From Lineus longissimus (taxonomy: Eukaryota; Nemertea; Pilidiophora; Heteronemertea; Lineidae): a DNA stretch of 64,000 nucleotides. Positions 35,501 to 46,700 of the stretch are shown here, piece by piece (the first letter of the stretch is position 1; each line of letters starts with the position of its first letter). A program made the position numbers and the translations under genes. The DNA lies in assembly GCF_910592395.1 (NCBI RefSeq), contig NC_088317.1, positions 10,666,001 through 10,730,000 on the forward strand, in the 5' to 3' direction. The notes below the pieces were generated by a model. That model was not told where the DNA came from, did no database searches, and worked only from the letters and a program-made list of their open reading frames with translations.

Positions 35501-38500
35501 GAGGAAGACCAAGATGATAATTCAGGCAATTTGGATACATTATTAGATGAACCTGAAATATCAAACACTTATACTTACTCATTTGCACCAGGTGAAAATC
35601 AGAGGCCACTTGGCCTTTTCCAGGATGAAGATTCTGAATACCTTTGCTTTCCATCAATATTCATTGGACAGCGACGTCCAGATAATAAACAGCGTAAGGT
35701 CCCTGTTCATTATAGTGACATATGCAAATGGGAACTAAGAGCAGCAGATAGACGAGTTGCAACATCTGTACCAAATCTTTTCTACAAAATGAAAAAGTTG
35801 CAAATCAAACAAATATCTGATAAAGTTCAACTCGCTATGCGAAGATGTAAGACACAAGGTAAAACATATTGTGCAAAGGACTTACTCGATGCTTCCATCA
35901 TTAGTGAAATAGCTAGACTGGATGAAGGATATCGGATCTTCAGAACAATAAGAAGTTCTCCACCATATTTTGAAGCAAGAAAAAAAGATCTTTTTGCGAT
36001 GATAAGACAATTGGGATTGCCAACATGGTTTATATCACTGTCTGCTGCTGAAACTAGATGGACTGATCTTCTGCGCACTTTAGGAAATTTGTTAGATAAC
36101 AAAAACTATTCAGATGAAGAAATTCTTGAATTTAGCTGGACCAAAAAAAGTGACTTAATTAAAGCTGACCCTGTTACGTGTGTAAGATTTTTCGATCATC
36201 GAATCCATACATTTCTACATACAGTCTTGATAAGTCCACATCACCCTATTGGCAAAGTGGCTGATTTTTTCTATCGAGTTGAATTTCAACAACGGGGAAG
36301 TCCTCACATTCATATGCTCATGTGGATTGATGGTGCTCCACAGCTGAATAAAAACTCTGATGAAGAGCTTATCCAATTCATAGACCAATATGTAAGCTGT
36401 TCATTGACATTTTCTGATGAATCTGATGCAACCTTTATTGAGTTGCAAATACACAAACATAGTAAAACTTGTCGTAAAAATGGAAAAGCAATTTGCCGTT
36501 TCAATTTTCCTCTGCCTCCAATGCCTGCTACTAAAATCTTGTATTCATTTGAAATAGAGCCAGAAGACATTGACAAACACAAACTAAATTACACGAGAAT
36601 TACAAATAAATTAGACTCTATGGGAGATGGTTCAGACATATCATTTCATGAATTTCTTACTCAGTTAGAGTTATCTGAAGAAGAATATTATTCTGCTCTA
36701 AGGACATCAATTAATGGGCCTAAAATATTCTTGAAACGAAAACCAACTGAAATTCGAGTAAATGCCTACATGAAATTATTGGTGAATGCTTATAAAGCCA
36801 ATCATGACATTCAGTTTGTTTTAGATGCGTTTGCGTGTGCAACATACATTGTGTCATATGTTAGCAAATCAGCTCGTGGTATGAGTAATTTATTACACAA
36901 TGCTTGTAAAGAAGCAAGAAATGAAAATAGCAATTTACGTCAGCAGGTCAGACAAATTGGAAATAAGTTCCTAAATGCCTGTGAAATATCAGCTCAAGAG
37001 AGTGCATATCTAGTCATGCAATTACCTCTCACCAAAGCAACTCGTGATGTAATATTTCTCCCAACAGCACCACCTGAGGATCGAACTTTTTTGATTAAAA
37101 GTAATACTGAATTGGAAAAGCTTCCTCCCAATTCAACAGATATCAAAGTAGGTAATATCATAACAAGATACAGCACTAGACCAAAACAGTTGAACAATTG
37201 GTGTTTGGCAGATTATGCATCAAAACTCAATGTCACATATCCGAAACAAAATTATGATCCTTTTGAAGACAATTTAGATGATGTGGATCTTAGTATAATT
37301 GAGGCTGAAAGGGATACATTTCCGCAGACTGAAACTGGTGATATATTTGATTTCACTACAAAATCTGGTGTAATCTACAAACTTAAGAAAAACCCAAGGG
37401 TAATTAGGTATGTTAGATACAATAAAAATACTGACCCAGAAAACTGTTATCGAGAACGACTTCTGCTATTCTTGCCCTGGAGAAACGAAACAACTGATTT
37501 GCTAGGAGGCCATACCACACATTATGCTCATTACATGGCAAAGGAAGCAACTATAGATGCTAAAAGAAAACAATATGAACATATGGCTGACATCATTGAT
37601 GAAGCCGCTAAGAGGGCTGAAGCTGAATCATATGGTGACATTGCACCAGATAATATGCACACTGAAGCTGAAGATGCCAATCAAACCATTCATGATGCTA
37701 AGGACATGGCTTTCTTCAATCCTGCCAACAGTGAACAAATGAGAACTTATGACATTGGTGTAGATATCGGATTACATCCTCAAAAAGAATCGCATAATTT
37801 TGAGAAACTTCCAGGTAGAATACCTGACGATGAATATCACCAGCTGGTCAGAAATCTAAATGAAAAACAACGTACCATTTTCAAATATGTATTAAAGCAC
37901 ATGAAAACATCATCAAAAAATCTACATTTGTTTGTCACAGGTGGTGCTGGTGTAGGCAAGAGTGTCACTATCAAAGCTATTCACCAAAGTTTATTGCGGT
38001 GCTTATGTACTGATGCTGGTGATGATCCAGAAGACTGTCGCATTCTTTTAACAGCTCCAACTGGAACAGCTGCATACAATATTCATGGTACAACATTACA
38101 CACTGCTTTTCATATATTGCCTAACCAAGGGTTGAAATACACAAAACTTCCACACAATTTAAGTGAAAAATATATTACCTATTACAGACATTTATCTGTT
38201 CTCATCATTGATGAAATAAGTATGGTTGGTCGAAAAATGTTCCAATTCCTGTCTCTCAGATTACAAGAATTGAAAGGTAATAAAAAAGATCCGTTTGGTG
38301 GAGTTCACATTATTGCTTTTGGAGATTTGTACCAACTTCAGCCTGTGATGGATAAGTGGATTTTTTCAGATCCAGTCAAAGGTGAAATTGTTGATTATAA
38401 AGACTTGGCAACTAATCTCTGGAGTGGTGAACAGTTTGATTTCAACAATGAAAATCATAGTGAACATTCTGAAAATGATCATACATGCAGTGATGAAGGC

Positions 38501-40096
38501 ATGGAAAATGACTGTCATTTTGAAATGTTTGAACTCACTGAAATTATGCGCCAAAGAGATGACATGAATTTCGCAGAACTGCTTAATCGATTGAGAGAGG
38601 GCAAACACACTGAAGATGACCTAACTGTATTAAAATCAAGAATGTTTTCCAAAGATGATCCTGATTATCCCCAAAATGCATTACACTTGTATTGCACAAA
38701 ACATGAAGTTTCGAAGCACAACCAGTTTGTCTTTGATCACACATTAACAGAAAAAATAACTGTCCAAGCTGTAGATACAGTGCTTGCAGACTTCAGTGAT
38801 GAAGTTAAACAAACCATTGTGGAACGAATACCTGATGATCCTTCTGTAACTGCTGGTTTAGTTAATAAACTTTCAGTGGCAATTGACTTGCCTTACATGA
38901 TCACATGCAATGTAAATATTACTGATGGGCTGACAAATGGAACAATGTGTCAAATGAAAAGAATACAATTCATGAATGATTTTGATAAACCTGCAATTCT
39001 GTGGGTGTTATTCCAAGATCCAGATGTAGGAAAATCTATCAGGTCCATGTACAAAGCATTTTTCTCAACTGATACTCCTAAAGAATGGACTCCAATTTTT
39101 GCTGAGAAGCGCACATTTTATCGTGGAAAAAGTTATACACCTGTTACTAGAACTCAATTTCCATTAACAATTGGTGCATCAAAAACAGTCTGGAAAGCAC
39201 AAGGATACTCCCTTTCAGAAGTAGTTGTCAACATGAGTTCACGGAGAAAAATAAACCATGTCCATTATGTTGCATTAAGTAGAGTCACTAGTATAAGTGG
39301 TTTGTACATTTTGAATTTGCAGGATGACAAAATTGGTACTGATCCAATTGTTACTAAAGAAATGGAACGACTTCGAAACAGATCATGCATAAAACTGAAT
39401 TATACTCTTCCTTCATCACTTGGACAAAACTACCTGAAAGTAATCTTTCACAATACAAGATCTTTGAATCTTCATTTGAGTGATATACTTGCTGATCACC
39501 ATATGATGAGTGGAGACATACTTCTTGTAGCAGAATCGCGCCTCATTGCCACTGACAACAATGATACCTTTGACATCCCAAATTATAGACTATTCAGAAA
39601 TGATCAACTTAATAGCACAAACACTAGTCATAGTACTGCAAGGAGACCACCACATGGTTTAGCTATGTATGTATTGTCATCTCTTGCCGAGTTCTGCACT
39701 GTTCAACATGTATCAACTGCTAACTTTGAAGCCTCCTGCATTTCGCTGTCAAAACCCACACTTTTCCTTCAAATCATCTGTCTGTACAAGTCACCTTCAT
39801 GTTCATTTACAGAACTATGTTCAAAACTTCGTACAATTGCATTAGAAATAGACCTCGATAAACCTCTACTTGTTGTTGGTGACTTTAATGTTGATATTTG
39901 GAATAGCAAAAATGATAACCATTTGCAGATGATTTCCAATATAATAGGATGTCAACAATTAGTGAACGAAATTACTACTGATTATAATTCACTAATTGAT
40001 TTGGCATTTTCTAATCAGGTCAATCTTCATACTTCTACAATAGAATCCACTTGGTCTGATCATAAAATGATTGCGGTAGCTGTACCTTTATTATAA
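32588..40096 (+). CDS. Helentron polyprotein: 2A, cysteine protease, HUH Rep, PIF1-type helicase, endonuclease
   Basis: A single uninterrupted frame of 2502 residues from ATG 32588 (the frame is open further upstream, but this is the first ATG). Order: N-terminal region (1-158); 2A-like peptide DIETNPGP (159-166); cysteine protease resembling the herpesvirus large-tegument/OTU-like peptidases, with GRQC (Cys204) and FDAH (Asp327, His329); lysine-rich 21-residue repeats (about 477-625); zinc-binding DUF6570-like part (CTCCH at 742, WLCNTC); Helitron-like Rep domain with the HUH motif SPHIH (His1240, His1242) and paired tyrosines (Y1420, Y1424); PIF1-type helicase with Walker A GGAGVGKS (Lys1791) and Walker B IIDE (Asp1875); and an exonuclease-endonuclease-phosphatase domain with GDFNVD (about 2431) and SDHK (His2492). 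Rep nicks and joins DNA ends, the helicase unwinds, and the endonuclease marks Helentrons. The intact length suggests recent activity. Confidence 0.93.
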   Translation: MGIDIVQYRSSVGLYALKARIKSQPPSSVHCYHANCSSTNYHFLDLTDIHWTSDDGEINHKTIWLFSSIWFVSAYMLKLQSIFELHHVLFEFDVMLREFDDKLSVAEQNLKDEKWFEKIMENYHDRQSQCRIACLASIDLILAIGFRLYSSQILQQSNDIETNPGPVDQVFSASGIPAYIDKVTQGSFHQGNSKYSEASIGRQCVTNAATALMYSLIISPAHWQSQDLDDILDEGDSWYKQIKMAVPSLCYLAVDQLPPYHSMMSENFKIKPVGVSQNICLVYNENSSAISMREFLVKMASCHAVIIIIGSQAFAVMHVDNRYYMFDAHSRDRSGSPSPNGFSVLLTFSNESKLDMYLRRYASNVNQSVFEVTFYKVEKVTSRALKLGLKRHSSINHVNSDDVHSDAKEDEQDSAINAQSSDTRKSGELVEKYLVDQSKKAKKHEYFKLCMQEKRREPSKYEHQRMKHFDKLSKCKARQNENKHEQLKTNEKLSKQRARKDKSKHEQLKTNDRLSKQRARENESKHEQLKTNEKLSKQRARENESKHEQLKTNEKLSKQRARKDKSKHEQLKTNEKLSKQRARENESKQKQLKTNEKLSKQRARKDKSKHEQLKINEKLSKLRARQNEEKRCKEKNADKQAKIKGRLDPQKLSIENVNDTSRKRKLRQDDTFCNIENLRKKLKRLDNKSSESCHERLDITQNEIPLTTPSYNSYTKKKYGCNLDANIAIFNALTCDGPIYVCTCCHQTWFKHSVKSSESWPKNFGSEFVKSALTEKSSVNGKQWLCNTCLDSLKSGKVPKLAVVNGMKFPSRPTELVDLHQLEERLIALRIPFMQIRQLPRGSQLSMKGSVVNVPTDVQTTVNSLPRTIDKTCTIPIKLKRKLSYTHAVTTQNLRPAVIISALHYLMKTSELYKTANLTVNNEWFQSFPPEVEENETVNDNECRSDYNEKDVDTLVKEFEEAEKYKDDDHFEEDQDDNSGNLDTLLDEPEISNTYTYSFAPGENQRPLGLFQDEDSEYLCFPSIFIGQRRPDNKQRKVPVHYSDICKWELRAADRRVATSVPNLFYKMKKLQIKQISDKVQLAMRRCKTQGKTYCAKDLLDASIISEIARLDEGYRIFRTIRSSPPYFEARKKDLFAMIRQLGLPTWFISLSAAETRWTDLLRTLGNLLDNKNYSDEEILEFSWTKKSDLIKADPVTCVRFFDHRIHTFLHTVLISPHHPIGKVADFFYRVEFQQRGSPHIHMLMWIDGAPQLNKNSDEELIQFIDQYVSCSLTFSDESDATFIELQIHKHSKTCRKNGKAICRFNFPLPPMPATKILYSFEIEPEDIDKHKLNYTRITNKLDSMGDGSDISFHEFLTQLELSEEEYYSALRTSINGPKIFLKRKPTEIRVNAYMKLLVNAYKANHDIQFVLDAFACATYIVSYVSKSARGMSNLLHNACKEARNENSNLRQQVRQIGNKFLNACEISAQESAYLVMQLPLTKATRDVIFLPTAPPEDRTFLIKSNTELEKLPPNSTDIKVGNIITRYSTRPKQLNNWCLADYASKLNVTYPKQNYDPFEDNLDDVDLSIIEAERDTFPQTETGDIFDFTTKSGVIYKLKKNPRVIRYVRYNKNTDPENCYRERLLLFLPWRNETTDLLGGHTTHYAHYMAKEATIDAKRKQYEHMADIIDEAAKRAEAESYGDIAPDNMHTEAEDANQTIHDAKDMAFFNPANSEQMRTYDIGVDIGLHPQKESHNFEKLPGRIPDDEYHQLVRNLNEKQRTIFKYVLKHMKTSSKNLHLFVTGGAGVGKSVTIKAIHQSLLRCLCTDAGDDPEDCRILLTAPTGTAAYNIHGTTLHTAFHILPNQGLKYTKLPHNLSEKYITYYRHLSVLIIDEISMVGRKMFQFLSLRLQELKGNKKDPFGGVHIIAFGDLYQLQPVMDKWIFSDPVKGEIVDYKDLATNLWSGEQFDFNNENHSEHSENDHTCSDEGMENDCHFEMFELTEIMRQRDDMNFAELLNRLREGKHTEDDLTVLKSRMFSKDDPDYPQNALHLYCTKHEVSKHNQFVFDHTLTEKITVQAVDTVLADFSDEVKQTIVERIPDDPSVTAGLVNKLSVAIDLPYMITCNVNITDGLTNGTMCQMKRIQFMNDFDKPAILWVLFQDPDVGKSIRSMYKAFFSTDTPKEWTPIFAEKRTFYRGKSYTPVTRTQFPLTIGASKTVWKAQGYSLSEVVVNMSSRRKINHVHYVALSRVTSISGLYILNLQDDKIGTDPIVTKEMERLRNRSCIKLNYTLPSSLGQNYLKVIFHNTRSLNLHLSDILADHHMMSGDILLVAESRLIATDNNDTFDIPNYRLFRNDQLNSTNTSHSTARRPPHGLAMYVLSSLAEFCTVQHVSTANFEASCISLSKPTLFLQIICLYKSPSCSFTELCSKLRTIALEIDLDKPLLVVGDFNVDIWNSKNDNHLQMISNIIGCQQLVNEITTDYNSLIDLAFSNQVNLHTSTIESTWSDHKMIAVAVPLL
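33062..33085 (+). other. 2A-like ribosome-skipping motif
   Basis: Encodes DIETNPGP, followed directly by V rather than the usual P. In known 2A peptides (consensus D-x-E-x-N-P-G|P) the ribosome skips the bond between the last G and P. Here it would separate a 165-residue leader from the protease-Rep-helicase protein. The motif is seen directly; activity is inferred. Confidence 0.75.
34018..34460 (+). repeat. 63-bp coding repeats (21 residues), about seven copies
   Basis: In-frame repeats of the type NEKLSKQRAR..SKHEQLKT lie between the protease and the zinc part. They are very basic and predicted to form a long helix. High identity at DNA level implies recent expansion. Confidence 0.95.
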
Positions 40097-42101
40097 ATTG
40101 GAATATAGACCAAATTAAAAAACGAATTTTCGTGATATATTTACTAATACAATGAAATTTTTAGGGTAACCTTGAAGAACATATACATGTAAAATATTCA
40201 TAGTTGAAATCAAGCAGCAGGAGAGAGGGCAAAGGAGAAATAAGACATGATCTGGATGGGGGGGGGGGGGGCAAAAGTATGGGAGCAGGTAAAGGATACA
40301 TGTGCTCTAGGACAGAAATGTACCATTCGGGGTTGATGGCAAACTCCGCAAATTAATAAAACAGCTATGAATGAAGCTTTTGACTAACATGACTAATGTC
40401 CTAAGTCGTGGGCTTTTTGGCTGTGACAAACCTTCCGACAAGTAAAAATAGACCAACTCAAGTTTTGATCACTTGGAGTTGTTGCAGAGAGTTGGAGGTT
40501 ACTAAGAAACCAATCAACCCCTGTACCATAACAACTATTGTATTTTTCGTTTATTTCTCACTTGTGACAAACATTACACAACATGCTTGAATAATTATTT
40601 TCTCATCCAAATCAGTTATGTCCAGCTTGGTTCATATCACTCATTATTGGAAAATTGCAATTTCAAAGTTACTTCTAATAAACAAAAGTATTTATCTCAT
40701 CAATTTCAGCATAATAATAAAGCACATGTATCTTTTTTTAAACTGAATTAAACAAAGCCCACAACTCTACCTCTCCTATGTTGCTACAAATTACTTTCAC
40801 TTTATAGTTTTAAAAAGAAACATTTCCTTTGTTATGTAATCAAAAGATACCCTACAAAGAAACAATTAAACCAGTGCAATAAATAGTCTCCGCCTGCAGC
40901 AAAGCAAATTCATCACTGGTGCTGCATCTTGTAGAGGAAGTAAATATGAAACTTGGGGGAGGGGGGGGGGGGGGGTACCATGGAGAACAACCTCTGTTTG
41001 TGTTACCTTATGGACTTTAACATCCATGTGCTTGAACTGTTAATTGCACTGTGTAACAAACAAATCTTTAGTGTATTTACTTCTGAATGAACATTCAACC
41101 GATCCAAATGGAAAACATCTAATAAGAGGTTCATATTTTTGGAGTCGCTCATTCATCATCGGAATCATGGATTACATAAACGGGAGGATCATATCTTTGG
41201 ACAAACTCATTCACCATCGGAATCATGGATTACATAAATGGGAGGATCATACCTTTAGACAAACTCATTCACCATCGGAATCATGGATTATCCATAATCG
41301 TGCTAATTACATTCAAGAAAAGACTATGCTGATTGAAACCTTCACTCTCAATATCCAACACACAATCCAACTCTAAAAATGTTAGTATACAGTAACATAG
41401 TATAACACTTATTGGCTCACCGTTAACGGCAGATCAAGTATTTTGAGCTGAATGAGGTCAAATTCAGCCCTACATTATGCTGAGATCCTTATGCCATGCA
41501 CTAAAGACACAATCTGTTTTCACCTGAGAGAGGTCCAGGATTCTTCCCCCTAAAAATAATTGAAATTAGATAATCGGCCAGATGCTTTTTCCTGGTTTAT
41601 GACGGCTAGCAACATTTGCACCGGTCTTCATAGTTGAATTTATAGCAAGGAGAACAAAGTCTCCGAACAGCCTTGATTACTATCTTTTTGTGGGGGCTAC
41701 TGTGTTCACAATCAGTTGGTCAAAGAAGACACATTGTAACAAAGGTGTTCTCATTAACACAAAGTGTGTACAGGAACTGACTTGGCTTCTGCTTGGAACC
41801 TTGGTATCAGGGCATCAGCTACATAGAAGTAAGATATAACTGTATAAGTGTGGTCATCAGCAGATTTTTGTGACTTCAGTTCACCTTTAATACACTCTAC
41901 TAACTAACCAGTTGTTACATTTCAGTAAGATTAAGTGTCTCAATGCTGCTTCAAGCTCTACTGTACTTATTTCCTTCCGTGTACCAAACATTTTAGGCCC
42001 TCACTCTGTATTATTACATTATCAGTCTGTAGTACGGTATATAAGGTGTTCTCAGAAATGTATATAATATGTTTTCTTCCACTTCCAGCTCAGAATTCAA
42101 A
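40097..42101 (+). other. Helentron spacer between its two genes
   Basis: Mostly non-coding. It includes G runs near 40258 and 40956 and a 58-bp tandem repeat (41147-41293). An acceptor-like 'acttccag' ends at 42088, so the promoter or 5' exons of the RPA-like gene should lie here. Confidence 0.5.
41147..41293 (+). repeat. 58-bp tandem repeat, about 2.5 copies
   Basis: Units start 'actcattcaccatcgg' at about 41147, 41205 and 41263 and contain 'aatcatggattacataaa'. No function is evident. Confidence 0.85.
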
Positions 42102-44477
42102 ATGGAGAACAACAACAAGGAAATGAAAGACAAGGATGTGGCATCAAACAAACAAAAAAGACCTTTACCTGAAGAGGACAAGTCAGTTGTCGGCTTTGTT
42201 CATAATACTTCACCAGTGAAAAGATCTAAAACAAATATGAACTACTTCGACTCACAAATTCAAACAGGATCTACACAATTTCAACGAGTGGTTTGCTTTC
42301 ACCAAAGACACCACGCCTTTTTCAAGGAGGCTGAAGAAAAAAAGTAAGAGTCCAGTTTCTTCAATACTGCATTACAATGATTATGATGATCACCCCAAAT
42401 TTCTAACTCTCATGCCAAGACCTAGTAGAGCTACCAAAAAATGTACATTGATAGATTTAGCCCTGGCCTTTCAAAAATTTATATTGTGGTTGAAGTAAAA
42501 TCTTTAAATTGACCTAGTAGAAGGACACTAAGTCCTTGATTTCTTGTTAACTCCAAGCAATGATGAATAGGACAAGAAAAAAAAAAGCTGATTATTCAAG
42601 ACTACCAGTTATTCAAGACTACCAATACCACTTATTCATGTGTCGGCAAGAATTGACCCAGCACCTTCATTGTCCCTCAAATCAACCAGAGGGGAATTGA
42701 GAATACTGTGTGTCAATCTGCGCTCACCACTTGCTGCTCAATGCTCACCGCTTGCCATCCATATGGAGACATTGTCCAGAAGATATCTCCCCAGGGCATT
42801 ACAATTACATCAGTCACATGACGACATGGGAAATTGTTCCTTTTCTCACTATATTCCAGTATTTCTATTCATATTTTTATCCCAGTGCAGCTTGTTTTTG
42901 GCGAACTTGTGGCATATGAAAAATAAAAAAATGCCCTCTTCACTGATCCTTCTTACCAGAACGCAGTCAAATTTTCTCGGGCCAGAAAGCCCTCTACCTC
43001 TGGTCTGGAGCTTTCAATAGCCAGGAAAAAATGTGTGTTCCAGTGACTGTAATCAAGCATTCAGTTCAATAGCCAGAAAAAGTCATCATGTGTCTTCTGG
43101 TGACTCAAATCAATCATTCAGGCAGTTTTCACATGTTTATTATTCTATCTAAATGATACCTAGGTCTAAAAAGAAATTATCCATTTGATTTCAACTATTT
43201 CCATTACTTTTCAGAAGCCCAATCAAGCTCGCCAAAATCCACACAACACCCAACTGGTATGACAACACCAAGGAAGATATCAAAGTCAACAAGGACACCA
43301 CCCTTGAAAACACCAAGAAAGCTCTTTCCTTTAAGTACAAGACACCGAAACTTCAGCAACCCGTAACAACAACTGTTACTGATTTCGTTTACAAAGTTCC
43401 ATCAACAGAAAAGAATAAGGTAAATTCTATGGAGCCATCATTTGTACAGTCTTTGTCTCTACAGGAATAACATTGTAACTAATTTCTAAACCAACTGCTA
43501 CAGATACAGAAATAAATGAAATGTTCTTTTTGGAATCATTGGATGGTTCACTTCTTGTTCATTTAAAAGCACTTGTATTCGAATATTAGCCCACCGTGTT
43601 GATACGTGCATACAGTCCATTAATTTTTAACCATTTCGTTACTGGCCATTATCTTACTACTACAGTACGGAAACCAAAATCAACTTTGTTTACTACTTTT
43701 CCCCCTATTTCTCCATTCACTCTCGAAGAAACGTAGACTTTGGTCTACTTTTAAGACAACTTCCTTTTAAAATTCCAACCTAACACTTAGTCCATTTCTA
43801 TTGTTTCTTAAATTTCAGATCAATATCACAGCCTTTGTTAACCAAGTAGTCGAAGAACAAAGTGAGGTTCAACTCAGCTACAAAACGGAGCCAACCAAAA
43901 AAAGGTTTTCGTTATTGCAGATGACAAAACATCCGTCAGACTCACAGCTTGGGCAGACAGCATTGACATAATAGAAATCAACCATACTTATAAATTCACA
44001 AATCTCTCAGTATCAAATTTCAACATCAAACATCTCCAGACCACTACATCAACCGTCATCACAGAGACTGATGAAATGGAAAACCCTTGCTTGGACCTGC
44101 CTGAATTAGAAGATCTTACTAAACTCACCAGTGCTAAATGTGAGAGTGTTCAGTGTTCAATCATTGTATCATGCAACAGCTGCAAAGCCATTGTTAATAC
44201 AGTCGACCTCTTGCAAAATACATACAGGTGTAAATGCTGTAACATGAGACAACTATCAGCTTCTGTCCTTAAACAAGTCAGGGTCAAACTAAACCTGTCT
44301 GACCATGGTGTCAAGTATCGCATCAGTGCGCACAATCCCGTGCTCTCTGATTTCTTGAAAGCTCAAGAAGTTTCACTGGACACTGCTGAGGAAGTCGAGG
44401 AATTCTTCCTCTCAGCTAAACCCTTCGCAGTAACAATCAACTCAAATTTCATAGCCACATCATTTGCCATGGAATAA
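42102..44477 (+). CDS. RPA-like single-strand DNA-binding protein of the Helentron
   Basis: Three exons join in phase: 42102-42343 (ATG 42102, MENNNKEMKDKDVASNKQKR), 43215-43419 and 43819-44477 (stop TAA). The middle region has SPIKLAKIH and FVYKVPSTEKNK. The last exon has the OB-fold signature KVFVIADDKTSVRLTAWADS with HTYKFTNLSV, then a zinc ribbon CNSCK...YRCKCCNM as in the DNA-binding domain C of RPA70. Helentrons are known to carry RPA-like genes, which bind single-stranded intermediates. One break is seen: a run of seven A near 43893 shifts the frame between VQLSYKTEPTKK and KVFVIADD. A homopolymer error or a real one-base loss are both possible. It lies on the same strand as, and 2 kb after, the Rep-helicase gene. 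Confidence 0.8.
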
Positions 44478-46199
44478 ATACTGAAGAGTGACATGTATCT
44501 ACTAAACATTCAATAGTTTTGTTACCAAACTTTGTATACCAAGTTCATCATTTTACTGAGTTAAAGAGTCTTAAAGTCAAGTTAAATCATGGGCACCTAG
44601 TGGTGAGTTCATTGAGTAACGGGCAAAAAAGCCAGGAAGTAGGACAATAAGACATACCATTATAACATCTGTTTTACATGTATGTACACTCACGGTATAT
44701 GGACACCTTGTTTCCTGAAATATCTATGGAATGAGTTGGCTGATTTTAATTGAGTTTTCACCATTCAGTAGGAAAATGTGTTTTCTATTGATCTCTCCGT
44801 AATTTGAAAACTATCTGATATTTTGATAATGATATTTTTTAAAAAGATCCTAAGTGACAATTTTTGTTTTTGACTTTTTATAACTTTTCCAATTTAACAT
44901 AAAATAACAGCAAATTCTAAAACCTCCTATGAAGAAATAATTTGAAAATTGGATCACATCTTCATGCTATACCAAATTTTGAGAAATTTTTCTTCCTGTG
45001 CCATCACATACAATGTACTACAGAGTAGCATATAGGCACACATCACATGAAAGTTCGAGTTACAAAATTGCCACTGAATAACAGATATAAGCCAAGTAAT
45101 TTTCATGATATTCAGAGATTCTTAAAATATTGACAACTAACTGTGAAATTTTTAAAAACCTCAGATACGTATTTTGGGGATCAGAAGAAATGAATGTCAG
45201 AGAAAAAATCACAAATTATCAAAATGTCAAAAGAGAAGGAAGTTTTCAAATAATGCAGAGTCCAAAAGAAAATGCTTTATCCTACCTGAGAACCCTGTGA
45301 AAATCTCTAATCCCCGTTAAATAGATATTTCATGAGGCATCCTATCCATAAACTTTTTTTTGTTTATAAGGCTGAATTCACTTAATTACATTCTATTTCC
45401 TGAAGACCCATTTACTTAATTATTACATGTACATCTATGATATTGAAGAGAATCTGTTCATTCACTTTCAAATTCACACCATACAGGCTGCTTGTTTATT
45501 CCTTCCCTTCACCAGCTGTTCACCATCTGCTTACGTCACATGTTTTATATTTGTTGATTTACAAGGTTGACACATAATATGAAAAGTGGTGTTATATTCA
45601 AAAGAATTCTTCAACAATGTCAATACCAAGTATAATTATTGCGTCACATGTTATGTCTAAAATGATCTTACACCCTTTCTAAAGTCACAGGTTTACTTCT
45701 TTTTACCAAAGACTCCAATTTTTGAGTTACAAATTTCAAAGCATTTGAATATCAATTTTTCCAGAAAAAAAACCAGGTTCGCACTCCACTCCTGTAAACC
45801 AAGCAATAAAAAACATGTGACCTTGTACATGGAACATCAATTTACTGGCATCACCCCCACCCATGAAGATTAAGAGTTAAAAAATCACCATTGATGTAGC
45901 AGTAAAAATAAATAAAACTGATGAATTAAGTGAGCTCAGCCTTGAACTTTTTACCATCTGTTAATCATGTTAGTCAACATTGCATTTATCCTCTGTTTTA
46001 TTTCATTTTGTTTAATCTGTTATTCTATATCTAATTCTATATGTAATTCAAATGTGATTCACACGAATCAAAACTATATCAGGTGGCATACAAAAAACGA
46101 GTACACGATATATTTTGTTATCAGTCAAAAAGTCTCCATCGCATTGTAATGCAATTTCTTGCACATTTTTTGTTTGACGTCTTTCACATCTTCTGATGA
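44478..46199 (+). other. Helentron 3' non-coding region
   Basis: AT-rich DNA with no gene recognised after the RPA-like stop codon. Texture is even and no repeats stand out. Confidence 0.45.
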
Positions 46200-46700
46200 G
46201 AGTTTCAATGAAACATCTGAAATGTTTTAGAAGTAATAGGCATTTGAAAAACTAGATAGAAACGTGTAATGCCAGACCTTCAAAAACCACTAAAACCAAT
46301 TTCTGGCTAGAACTTCCATAATATTGCTGGTATGATTATGATTTTGATGTCAAAGTATAGGTTGTCGTGACCAAGAAATCATTTAAACTTGGTTTAAGAG
46401 TTGTTACACCATTGCATCATGGGAAATGATTCTGGTTTTTTAGGCCAATTCACAGCCATCTTTGATTTCCCATAATGCAATTGTGGTGCAACTCCGAAAC
46501 CAGGCTTAAATGATACCTTGACCCAAAAAACCTATATTTCGACAATAAAATAGTTATCCTATCTGGAATATTATGAAAGTTATAGCTAAAAAATATGTTT
46601 TATGAATCACCCTACATGTCATAGGCCTGGCATTTTGATATCATACCTCAATTTTTCAAATGCAAGTAATTTCTAAAATAATTTAGGTTTTTCATTGCAA
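46200..46700. repeat. Imperfect palindrome (foldback) of about 490 bp
   Basis: Left and right halves are inverse copies around about 46450. Matching words include ATCATTTAA(A/G)C(T/C)TGGTTT and AATGCCAG(A/G)CCT on one arm and their inverse on the other. It is probably an old foldback MITE inside the Helentron's 3' region. It could also be part of the Helentron itself. Confidence 0.7.
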
